From: Bacteroidia bacterium
GTDB taxonomy: Bacteria > Bacteroidota > Bacteroidia > Bacteroidales > BM523
Reading direction: 5' to 3'
DNA length: 8,640 nucleotides
NCBI GenBank assembly: GCA_016209245.1
Contig: JACQWN010000656.1
Span: 1 to 8,640, forward strand
In this document: one piece after another, positions 1 through 6,538 of the stretch
Layout: each line of letters starts with the position of its first letter
Numbering within the stretch: position 1 is the first letter of the stretch
Made by a program: the position numbers and the translations under genes
Notes under the pieces: model-generated
What the model saw: only the letters and a program-made list of their open reading frames with translations
Database searches by the model: none
Told to the model about the DNA's origin: nothing

Positions 1-1
1 T

Positions 2-142
2 GTTGACGAAAACAGGTGGAACGGTCGCTATTTTAATTCCGGGAAAATCGTTGAGAATGGAGTCTATACATGGTACTGCATACTCAGGAATTTTGAGGGT
101 ACTGAACATGCTTATGTAGGTTCGGTAACGGTTATCAGATAA
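2..142 (+). CDS. C-terminal end of a T9SS cargo protein with a type B (gliding-motility-associated) sorting domain; 5' partial
   Basis: An open frame enters from the left edge and stops at TAA 140-142, giving 46 residues. They read WNGRYFNSGKIVENGVYTWY near the start and end in GSVTVIR. This W-(D/N)G-x-Y-x-G-x-x-x-x-x-G-V-Y-x-W pattern, a short loop, then a final G-x-V-T-(V/L)-I-R strand is the characteristic ending of the gliding-motility-associated C-terminal domain (type B CTD, TIGR04131 family), which directs large cell-surface proteins of Bacteroidota through the type IX secretion system. The rest of the protein lies outside the window, so its function cannot be stated; such proteins are often long adhesins with PKD, SprB or similar repeats. 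The stop is only 8 nt before the next ATG, which suggests cotranscription with the membrane-protein genes that follow. The assignment rests on recognising the motif, not on a search. Confidence 0.8.
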   Translation, partial: VDENRWNGRYFNSGKIVENGVYTWYCILRNFEGTEHAYVGSVTVIR

Positions 143-150
143 CGTAAGTA

Positions 151-753
151 ATGAATCATTTTATACCTGTTCGTTATTTATATGTTGTATTATTAATTGA
201 GGGCGGCTCCTTAATGGCGGTTGAATTAATCGGAGCTAAATTAATTGCTCCGGTATATGGTAATTCTCTTTACATCTGGTCTGCTATTTTAACTAATACT
301 TTAGGAGGTCTTTCCATAGGTTATTTCCTGGGCGGTGTTATTTCCAGAAAATATAAAAATATTACACCTTTATTAATCATCATCTCAGTTTCTTCTATAC
401 TGGTACTTGCTATGCCTCTGACTTCATCTGAAATAATGACTGTAACTTTGCATCTGGGATTACGAACAGGAATAATAATGTCCTGCATAGTTATTTTAAT
501 TCCTATATTGAGTTGCTTTGGCATGGTAAGCCCCCTTATAGTCGGATTATTATCTAAAGAACTTAATAAAACAGGCAAGACTGCCGGTACAGTATATTTT
601 GTATCCACGATTGGTGGTATTACTGCAACTTTTTTATTTGCTTTTTATTTAATACCATTTTGCGGGCTCAAATTCAGCATATATGCAACAGGTATAGCTC
701 TTGCTGCTTTGCCTTTATTTTATGTTTTGAATTTATTTAAAAAATATAAGTAA
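151..753 (+). CDS. Membrane-domain-only paralogue of a fused MFS/spermidine-synthase-like protein
   Basis: A 200-residue integral membrane protein with about six hydrophobic segments (roughly residues 10-32, 42-64, 72-92, 106-135, 146-168, 173-194). It is homologous to the N-terminal membrane domain of the two long genes that follow. Shared landmarks are EGGSLMAVELIGAK (17-30), SLYIWS (39-44), GYFLGG (57-62), GMVSP (124-128) and TAGTVYxxSTIGG (144-156). In residues 17-44 it matches the minus-strand paralogue at 21 of 28 positions and its immediate neighbour at 15 of 28. It ends in FKKYK just where the others continue into a seventh hydrophobic segment and a Rossmann domain, so it has no catalytic domain. 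Either it is a 3'-deleted duplicate or a non-catalytic membrane partner. Charged loops (SRKYKN 65-70, SKELNKTGK 135-143, KKYK end) suggest N- and C-termini inside. The ATG lies 8 nt after the previous stop, and the stop abuts the next ATG. The role is unknown. Confidence 0.8.
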   Translation: MNHFIPVRYLYVVLLIEGGSLMAVELIGAKLIAPVYGNSLYIWSAILTNTLGGLSIGYFLGGVISRKYKNITPLLIIISVSSILVLAMPLTSSEIMTVTLHLGLRTGIIMSCIVILIPILSCFGMVSPLIVGLLSKELNKTGKTAGTVYFVSTIGGITATFLFAFYLIPFCGLKFSIYATGIALAALPLFYVLNLFKKYK

Positions 754-2343
754 ATGATTACCCGTAAAAATAATTTTTATTTTTTTGCATTCCTTGAAGG
801 TGCAACAGTTATGGCTGTTGAATTATTATCAGCCCAGATGTTAGCACCATATTACGGTACTTCTCTTAACACTTGGGGAGCAGTTATTGGAATCACTCTG
901 ATAAGTTTATCCTTAGGATATCTTCTTGGTGGAATAATCGCAGATAAATATACACATCAGAATGTTTTATATTGGGTAATATTATTTGCCTCAATCTTCA
1001 TATTATTAATGCCATTTGTATCAAAAAGTTTATCAATTAGTTTTGAAAATATAAATAATATAATAGCCGTATTATTAATCAGTATTATTCTGATTTTTCC
1101 TGCACTGATGCTCTTAGGCATGGTACCTATACTCATTATCCGCATATTAACTAAGAAAGTAGAAATATCAGGCAATGTAACAGGAACAGTATATACCATT
1201 TCCACACTTGGAGGAATTTTCAGTCTTTTAATTATGGGTTTTTATATTATACCGGAAATCGGACTTTCTTTTCCTTCGCATATTATTGGCTTAATTCTTG
1301 GGATAATTACATTTTTTTTACTATTATTTAATGGAAAGAAAGTCGTTTTAATCTATTTGCCGGTTGTTATATTTTCATTATCTTCTTTTAAAGAAAAGAA
1401 AATTCATTCTGATATAAGGGTAGTTTATCAGTCAGAAGGTATTATGGGTCAAATTCTGGTTGCTGATATTAAAAGAAATTTCAACGACAAGCAATCAGTT
1501 AATGAGAGAATATTATTTGTAAACAGAATGGGACAGACTTACATAAATTTAAAAACAGGAAAATCGCAGTGGAGTTATGTTGATTATTTGACTTCTGTTG
1601 CAAGCATTTTACCTGAAAACTCTGATGCTTTATTATTGGGTCTGGGTGGAGGCACTGTAGCAAAGCAATTACAGGGATTTTTAAAATTTAATGTTGATGC
1701 AGTTGAACTGGATGAACGTATAACATCGGTAGCAGATAAGTATTTCTTTTTAAATAATAATATTCACACAATTTCAGATGACGCAAGACATTATTTACAA
1801 AGCACTGAAAAAACATACGACCTTATTGTTTTTGATGTATTTAAAGGAGAAGTGCCGCCTGCTCATGTATTGAGTTTGGAATGTTTTGAAAAAGCCAAAT
1901 CAAAGCTTAATAAACAAGGATTTATTATTGTAAATTTCAACGGTTTTTTGAATAATGATGCAGGTAAAGCAGGAAGAGCTCTTTTTAAAACATTAAAAGC
2001 AGCAGGATTTGAAGTTAAAATATTACCTACTTATGAAGAAGAAAAATACCGCAATAATTTATTTATTGCTATACCAAAGATTTCTGCAAATAAAATAGCA
2101 TCAGAAAACAAAATAAATTTTAACAATGTGCGTATTAAATTGGGTATAAAAGGTTCACAGGTAAATATTGAAGACCTTTTTATTGATGAAAGAAAAATTA
2201 ATATAGAAGATGCAATAATTTTTGTTGATGATAAGCCAATTTTAGAAAATTATAATATCAAAGCAGCAAAAATCTGGCGTGAAGAATATCATCAAACATT
2301 TACACAAATGTTTATTGAAAAGGGTGTTCCTTTATTCAAATAA
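754..2343 (+). CDS. Fused membrane domain / spermidine-synthase-like (aminopropyltransferase-fold) protein, non-canonical active site
   Basis: A 529-residue, two-part protein. Residues 8-192 form an MFS-half-like domain of about six membrane segments (EG-x3-MAVEL 15-24, LGMVP 121-125, TGTVYTISTLGG 143-154, IIPEIGL 165-171), with a seventh hydrophobic stretch at about 197-211. Residues 220-529 resemble spermidine synthase: YQSEGxxGQI (225-234), a GLGGGT glycine motif (296-301), VELD (317-320), SDDARHYL (341-348), FDVFKGE (360-366) and a late VDDKP (491-495). The Gly-rich loop, the acidic strand end and DDAR are the usual features for binding decarboxylated SAM or a related thionucleoside. The canonical YHE segment is replaced around SQWSYVDYL (271-279), and after D361 the second Asp of the DxxD catalytic pair is absent, so polyamine synthesis should not be assumed. 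The start codon directly follows the previous stop (TAAATG), implying translational coupling. It is convergent with the next gene, with stops 4 nt apart. Confidence 0.85.
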   Translation: MITRKNNFYFFAFLEGATVMAVELLSAQMLAPYYGTSLNTWGAVIGITLISLSLGYLLGGIIADKYTHQNVLYWVILFASIFILLMPFVSKSLSISFENINNIIAVLLISIILIFPALMLLGMVPILIIRILTKKVEISGNVTGTVYTISTLGGIFSLLIMGFYIIPEIGLSFPSHIIGLILGIITFFLLLFNGKKVVLIYLPVVIFSLSSFKEKKIHSDIRVVYQSEGIMGQILVADIKRNFNDKQSVNERILFVNRMGQTYINLKTGKSQWSYVDYLTSVASILPENSDALLLGLGGGTVAKQLQGFLKFNVDAVELDERITSVADKYFFLNNNIHTISDDARHYLQSTEKTYDLIVFDVFKGEVPPAHVLSLECFEKAKSKLNKQGFIIVNFNGFLNNDAGKAGRALFKTLKAAGFEVKILPTYEEEKYRNNLFIAIPKISANKIASENKINFNNVRIKLGIKGSQVNIEDLFIDERKINIEDAIIFVDDKPILENYNIKAAKIWREEYHQTFTQMFIEKGVPLFK

Positions 2344-2347
2344 TTAT

Positions 2348-3940
2348 TTATTTAATAATCCTTATTCCTTCATGTAGTAAAGGTTTTATAGTAATATTAA
2401 TACCATCAGCTCTGTAATGTTTGGCAATACGCTGGTGCAATTTATCCATAATTGGTTTATCGTCTGTTAAAACAAAGCCATCGGAAAAATTCACTCCTTC
2501 AATTATAAGATTTTCTTTAACAGGAAAATTAAATGGGAGGGCGAATGTATCTCTCCTGCTAAAATTCTGATTTTTCAAACTTGTTCCGTCTGCAGAGGCA
2601 AAATATATATATTCAGATAATTTGCTAAAATCGGGTGATGTATTAATAAATTCAACATGAAAACCTGATTTTTTTAAACTTAAGCCAATTGATTTTAATG
2701 ACTGTCCTTCATCTCCATTAAAAATAGATGGATAATGAATAAATAGAATACCATTTTTCTTAAGGATTGATTTGATATCATTAAAACTCTCAATTGAATA
2801 TAAATTTGTGGGTTGCCTTTCTCCTGCGCTCACATCTAAAATTACTATATCATATTTATATTTTGAAGTTTTTATTGCATGACGTGCATCATCTATTATA
2901 ATATTTACTTTATCTGACATACTAAAGTATTTAGTAGCTATTTCCCCCATCCTTCCCTCAATATCACAGGCGTCAATATTAAATCCAAGTAGTGTCATCT
3001 CCTTTATCAGATTTCCTGATCCGATTCCTGCAATAAATACTTTTGAGCCAGTTGGTTTAAACGATGAATATGTTGCCAGACGATGAATATATCTCCACTG
3101 TGACCTGCCGGTTGGTAAATGTATGTGACTTTGCGATATATTGTTAACAAATAAATCTCTTGTACTTTTTTTCTTATCATCTATTACAAATATTTGACCT
3201 AATAGACCTTCACTCTGATATGCTACATTAAAAAATTTACTATTAGGATATTTACTTGAATAAATTTTATTGTTGGATATTATGGAAAAAAAAATTATTA
3301 TAAAGCACATTATTAAATAAATATATCTTTTTTGAATAATAAAATACAAAACGGGAAAAACAATTAGTAATATAGCTATAAAAATTGAGCTTATTCTCAA
3401 ACCTATTTCGGGAATTAAATAAAATCCTGTAATAAATGTAGCAAAAATACCTCCTATTGTTGAGATAGCATATACCAACCCCGCTTTTCTTCCTGTCTTT
3501 TCAATTTGAATAGATAGCTTTCTGATTATAATCGGAGATACCATCCCTAAAAAAACTAAAGGAGGAAATATGAATAACAAGCTTGATATTATAGAAGCGA
3601 ATCTGAAATCCCAGTTCAGTGTGGCATTCATAACAGCAGGTCCAAAGATTGGCATCATACCTATAAAAAAAGATGATAATAATAATAAAATATAAAGTGT
3701 TTTAGGATGTGGATATTTTTCAGATAGAATTCCACCTGTATAATATCCGGTAGTTAAGCCAAGTAATGTAATTGCCAAAACAGAGCTCCATATATATAAT
3801 GAAGCTCCAAAATATGGTTCTGTCATCTTGGCTCCTATTAGTTCAACCGCCATAACACTGCCGCCTTCAATAAAAGATATTAATAAAAGAAACCAGCTTT
3901 TTTCTGTTTTGATTTCTTCCTGTGTTTGTTTTTTTTTCAT
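2348..3940 (-). CDS. Second full-length fused membrane domain / spermidine-synthase-like protein, divergent active site
   Basis: A 530-residue paralogue of the 754-2343 gene on the opposite strand. After a charged N-terminus (KKKQTQEEIKTEK) comes the same membrane domain: EGGSVMAVELIGAK (25-38), SLYIWS (47-52), GMVSP (132-136), STIGGIFATF (160-169) and a seventh hydrophobic segment at about 205-222. The Rossmann part has YQSEGLLGQI (241-250), GIGSGN (305-310), DIE (326-328), DDARHAI (350-356), LDVSAGE (368-374) and LTDDKPIMD (491-499). Here even the glycine motif deviates (GIGSGN), the YHE region is replaced by SQWRYIHRL, and the second catalytic Asp is missing after D369. This suggests a changed or lost aminopropyltransferase activity. 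Transcription probably starts from the promoter at 3971-4002, leaving a leader of about 25 nt. No clear Shine-Dalgarno sequence precedes the ATG, which is common in this phylum. Product family is fairly certain; substrate and reaction are not known. Confidence 0.85.
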   Translation of the reverse strand: MKKKQTQEEIKTEKSWFLLLISFIEGGSVMAVELIGAKMTEPYFGASLYIWSSVLAITLLGLTTGYYTGGILSEKYPHPKTLYILLLLSSFFIGMMPIFGPAVMNATLNWDFRFASIISSLLFIFPPLVFLGMVSPIIIRKLSIQIEKTGRKAGLVYAISTIGGIFATFITGFYLIPEIGLRISSIFIAILLIVFPVLYFIIQKRYIYLIMCFIIIFFSIISNNKIYSSKYPNSKFFNVAYQSEGLLGQIFVIDDKKKSTRDLFVNNISQSHIHLPTGRSQWRYIHRLATYSSFKPTGSKVFIAGIGSGNLIKEMTLLGFNIDACDIEGRMGEIATKYFSMSDKVNIIIDDARHAIKTSKYKYDIVILDVSAGERQPTNLYSIESFNDIKSILKKNGILFIHYPSIFNGDEGQSLKSIGLSLKKSGFHVEFINTSPDFSKLSEYIYFASADGTSLKNQNFSRRDTFALPFNFPVKENLIIEGVNFSDGFVLTDDKPIMDKLHQRIAKHYRADGINITIKPLLHEGIRIIK

Positions 3941-3970
3941 CCTGTATATTTTGTGTAGTACAAAATTTTA

Positions 3971-4002
3971 CAAAAATAATTTATTAAAACTGTATGTTCA
4001 AA
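3971..4002 (-). promoter_or_regulatory. Predicted Bacteroidota-type promoter (-33 TTTG, -7 TATTTTTG) for the minus-strand gene
   Basis: Read on the minus strand, TTTG (4002-3999) is followed by 20 nt and then TATTTTTG (3978-3971). This fits the Bacteroidota primary sigma consensus TTTG - about 19-21 nt - TAnnTTTG. Transcription would begin a few bases downstream, about 25 nt ahead of the ATG at 3940. Both boxes and the spacing fit, although AT-rich DNA produces such matches by chance. Confidence 0.6.
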
Positions 4003-4083
4003 AAACAAACGTAAATAAAAAAAAATTTTTTTATCAATATAGGCAACCTTTATTTATAATTACGTCTTTTAATAATAGATTAA

Positions 4084-4116
4084 AATTATTCGAGTGTGTT
4101 ACACACTCAAATAATT
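4084..4116. repeat. 33-bp near-perfect palindrome (hairpin or operator)
   Basis: The sequence is symmetric about 4100. The core GAGTGTGT - T - ACACACTC pairs perfectly over 8 bp (4092-4099 with 4101-4108). After one mismatch (C4091/A4109), a further 7 bp AATTATT/AATAATT pair (4084-4090 with 4110-4116). As RNA it would fold into a hairpin with a loop of at least 3 nt. It lies between divergent genes, about 80 nt upstream of the minus promoter candidate and over 200 nt upstream of the plus one. It could be a regulator-binding site, or a terminator of an unseen small transcript; no clean U-tract follows on either strand. Confidence 0.6.
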
Positions 4117-4202
4117 CTTTTAAAGAAGAAATATTTTTCCCGCTAAAATTAATTGGTGTTGGTGCTTGTTTCTAAAGTTAATATTTCAAATTATTTTAGA
4201 AA

Positions 4203-4247
4203 TTAGATTTAAAATTTTTGATTGATTATTAGCGTTTTTAAATCTAA
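4203..4247. repeat. 12-bp perfect inverted repeat with 21-nt spacer, AT-rich
   Basis: TTAGATTTAAAA at 4203-4214 is the exact reverse complement of TTTTAAATCTAA at 4236-4247. Each arm has only one G/C pair, so a stem would be weak. No U-run follows that would make it a terminator. In such AT-rich DNA a repeat of this length may be chance. Confidence 0.4.
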
Positions 4248-4326
4248 AATTGAAAATTGAAACGAAATATATACTTTATATACAGAATTATTATTTGGTT
4301 TTTTATACAGTGAATATATAAAATTG

Positions 4327-4334
4327 TATATTTG
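4327..4334 (+). promoter_or_regulatory. Possible -7 promoter element TATATTTG for the plus-strand secreted-protein genes
   Basis: TATATTTG matches the Bacteroidota -7 consensus TAnnTTTG and sits about 53 nt upstream of the ATG at 4388. The nearest upstream TTTG (4294-4297) is 29 nt away, longer than the usual 19-21 nt, so the -33 box is poor or missing. I see no matching element ahead of the genes at 4778 or 6539, which may be read from here. Confidence 0.35.
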
Positions 4335-4387
4335 TTGTTTGAAAAACTTATTATAAAAAGAATCTATAAATCTTTAATAATATTCTT

Positions 4388-4729
4388 ATGAAAAATTTAT
4401 TCAATTTTATTTTTTTTATGATTGTTACATGTTCTTTTAGTTATGGACAAATCAATCAAAATAGTTTACAAACAAAGCAGTTCAATTCTGATAAAAAAAT
4501 TGTATCTGCAAGAGCATTAGAAATTCGTTATGCAAATATAACAGATACAACTCTGAATTATATTATAATAGACAATAAAAAATACAAATGGTATAATACC
4601 AGAGATGATGCTGTTAAAGATTTTGAAGATGCTTTTTTAAAGCAGGATTTAACAGTTGTATATATTAATACTTTTGGTAATAAACAACTTGAAAAAGATA
4701 CTGAATATATAGAGATACAGGAAGAGTAG
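4388..4729 (+). CDS. Small secreted protein of unknown function
   Basis: A 113-residue protein I do not recognise. Residues 1-20 form a typical signal peptide: Lys at position 3, a Phe/Ile-rich core, and SYG before Q21, a common Bacteroidota cleavage context. Cys15 is inside the hydrophobic core (IVTC) and is not a good lipobox, so a periplasmic or secreted product is more likely than a lipoprotein. The mature part of about 93 residues is hydrophilic, with no Cys, no repeats and no T9SS sorting tail; it contains ALEIRYANITDTT, a short YIIIDNKKYKWYN beta-like stretch, an acidic helix-like DDAVKDFEDAF, and ends in EYIEIQEE. It precedes the T9SS propeller gene by 48 nt on the same strand with no promoter seen between them, so they may be cotranscribed. 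Export is well supported; function is not known. Confidence 0.75.
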   Translation: MKNLFNFIFFMIVTCSFSYGQINQNSLQTKQFNSDKKIVSARALEIRYANITDTTLNYIIIDNKKYKWYNTRDDAVKDFEDAFLKQDLTVVYINTFGNKQLEKDTEYIEIQEE

Positions 4730-4777
4730 TCTATATATTCTTGATAAATGATAAATCAACTTATAATAATTTAATTA

Positions 4778-6478
4778 ATGAAAAAAAATATATTTATTAA
4801 AATTATTTTACACTTTTATTTTATATTTATATTAAGTGTAAAAATTGTCACTGCACAATCTGCATTTTCCAAAACTTATGGCACAACAGGCTGGGATGAA
4901 GCCTATGATATTGAAGTTAATGATGACGGCACTTTTATAATTGCCGGCTCTGCCAGTATAAACAATTATAATATCTATCTCGTTAAAATTAATTCTGTCG
5001 GAACTTCTCTTTGGGTAAAAGATTTCGGAAATACAGGAGATGACGGGGCTTATTCTATTACAAAAACAAATGACGGTGGTTATATTGCAGCAGGATGGAC
5101 CAATGGCATCTTATCTTCCGGTGATTACGATATGTATATTGTTAAAATAGACAGCACAGGTTCTTTTCAATGGGAAAAAGCTTTTGGAACAGTATCAAAA
5201 GAATGGGCTAATGAAATAGTTCAATCACCCGATGGAGGTTATCTGGCTGTTGGCTTCTCCCATGTTTCTTCAACCCAAAAATATGGCTATGTTGTAAAAC
5301 TAAACTCCGGCGGTGATACTATATGGACTAAAATAGGATTTACCACTGTTCAGACCAAGCTTCAGGAGTTCCATTCTGTAAAAAATACTTCAGATGGTGG
5401 TTTTATTCTTTGTGGTATTGAATACAGCACTACTAATAATATAAATAATGTATTATTAATAAAAGTAAATAGCGCTGGTGGTACAGAATGGTCTCAAACT
5501 TATGGTGGCAGCGTTAATCACATGGGTTATGATGTTCTTGAAATATCCGACGGATATGTCGTTGCAGGAAAGTCGTTTGTTAGCTCTACATATAAACCAA
5601 TGTTATTAAAAACAGATTCAGCAGGTACTCAAATCTGGAAAAAATATTATTCAGGTTCCGCTGAATATGATGAAATATTTGGTTTGGAAAATACAAATGA
5701 TAAAGGTTTTCTTTTGACAGGAAAATACAAAAACGGAAATAAAGATGTTTTTATTATTAAAACAAATTCCAATGGTATTTTTGAATGGTCCAAAACATAT
5801 GGCGGAACAGGGCTTGATATTGGATATTCAGGGAAAAAAACTATTGACGGCGGATACATTATTGCAGGAAGCACAACAAGCCAGGGTGCTGGTCAGGAAG
5901 ATTTTTATATAATTAAAACAGATGCAGCAGGGCAGATATGTAATAATTTCCCAAGTATTACTGTAACAACAAATATTGTTGAAGAAGGTAATCCAACTAT
6001 TTTCACACCGAATCTCACAGGTGGTAATGGAAATTTAACTTTCATATGGACAGGTGATGATGGTTTTAGTTCTGCAGATTCAGTTCCTTCTTATATCTTT
6101 CCTTCAGGGGCTGGTAATTATTATTACTCTGTTATTGTTACAGACAATAATGGATGTGTTGGAGCATATTACTGTAACGAAAGCTGCAACAATGCTGTTG
6201 TTGTTTTTACTACCAGCGAATATATAAATGAATCGGATTTTGATATCAATATTTATCCTAATCCTTTTAAAACACACACATATATATATTATACTTCTGA
6301 AATTCCAACAGTGGTTAATTTTGAAATCTATGATATATTAGGCAATTTAATTCTTCAATCTTCGCTCAACAATCAAAAAACATCAATAGACATTTCTTCT
6401 TATCCTGATGGAATTTATACTATAAAACTTAATACAACTGATAAAACTATTCGTAAAAAACTGATAAAAATAGATTAA
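4778..6478 (+). CDS. Secreted seven-bladed beta-propeller protein with PKD/Ig-like domain and type A T9SS sorting tail
   Basis: A 566-residue exported protein. Residues 1-26 are a signal peptide (KKNIFIK, hydrophobic core, VTA before Q27). Residues 28-387 hold seven units of about 50 residues of the type (W)xKxYGGTGxDxAYxIxxTxDGGYIIAG...DxYxIKxDxxGxxxW. The unit-closing Trp are at 79, 132, 183, 238, 287 and 337, and the seventh unit ends at C388. Seven such units suggest a closed beta-propeller. Residues about 391-477 look like a PKD/Ig-like domain (VTDNNGC 454-460). Residues 488-566 are a type A T9SS C-terminal domain (FDINIYPNPF, then ISSYPDGIYTIKL, ending KKLIKID), expected to be cleaved by the T9SS sortase on export and cell-surface attachment. 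No catalytic motif is visible; binding or adhesion is inferred. The start is the ATG directly ahead of the signal peptide. Confidence 0.88.
   Translation: MKKNIFIKIILHFYFIFILSVKIVTAQSAFSKTYGTTGWDEAYDIEVNDDGTFIIAGSASINNYNIYLVKINSVGTSLWVKDFGNTGDDGAYSITKTNDGGYIAAGWTNGILSSGDYDMYIVKIDSTGSFQWEKAFGTVSKEWANEIVQSPDGGYLAVGFSHVSSTQKYGYVVKLNSGGDTIWTKIGFTTVQTKLQEFHSVKNTSDGGFILCGIEYSTTNNINNVLLIKVNSAGGTEWSQTYGGSVNHMGYDVLEISDGYVVAGKSFVSSTYKPMLLKTDSAGTQIWKKYYSGSAEYDEIFGLENTNDKGFLLTGKYKNGNKDVFIIKTNSNGIFEWSKTYGGTGLDIGYSGKKTIDGGYIIAGSTTSQGAGQEDFYIIKTDAAGQICNNFPSITVTTNIVEEGNPTIFTPNLTGGNGNLTFIWTGDDGFSSADSVPSYIFPSGAGNYYYSVIVTDNNGCVGAYYCNESCNNAVVVFTTSEYINESDFDINIYPNPFKTHTYIYYTSEIPTVVNFEIYDILGNLILQSSLNNQKTSIDISSYPDGIYTIKLNTTDKTIRKKLIKID
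4859..5938 (+). repeat. Seven protein-level repeats (beta-propeller blades)
   Basis: Seven consecutive coding units of roughly 49-55 codons encode residues 28-387 of the propeller protein. Each has DGGY/DGGF-like turns followed by a small-hydrophobic-x-G strand (IIAG, AVG, VVAG, LLTG) and a K-x-(D/N)-x-x-G-x-x-x-W end. The DNA has diverged, so the repetition shows mainly at the protein level and looks like an old duplication. Confidence 0.75.
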
Positions 6479-6538
6479 TGAACTAAGCACAGTGATCTCA
6501 TAAACAAAGTGAATAAAATATTTTAAAAATTTTTACCT

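Larger units (their letters stand above)
3941..4387. other. Divergent AT-rich intergenic region
   Basis: 447 nt between the minus-strand spermidine-synthase-like gene and the plus-strand secreted-protein gene. I find no convincing gene in it. A plus-strand reading frame that crosses its left half begins antisense inside the conserved EGGSVMAVELIGAK codons of the minus-strand gene, runs through poly-A/T sequence and has no recognisable protein features. The region holds a promoter candidate on each strand, a 33-bp near-perfect palindrome and a 12-bp inverted repeat, listed separately. Because the flanking genes diverge, no terminator is expected here unless a small untranslated RNA lies between them. 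Confidence 0.6.

Noticed and set aside
321..1205. Two minus-strand frames (321-608, 957-1205) that resemble each other (YTVPAVLP, YTVPVTLP)
   Set aside because: Their similarity only mirrors the conserved TGTVY motif of the two plus-strand paralogues they lie opposite; no independent coding evidence.
754..3940. Naming the two long genes speE (spermidine synthase)
   Set aside because: The fold matches, but the YHE segment and second catalytic Asp are absent and a membrane domain is fused, so the activity is not supported.
3828..4175. Plus-strand open frame of 115 codons over the start of the minus-strand gene and into the intergenic region
   Set aside because: Its first third is antisense to the conserved EGGSVMAVEL codons of a real gene and the rest is translated poly-A/T sequence with no protein-like features.
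6479..6538. Terminator or promoter in the 60-nt gap before the repeat gene
   Set aside because: Only AT-rich sequence with weak self-complementarity is present; no TAnnTTTG box and no stable hairpin with a U-tract.
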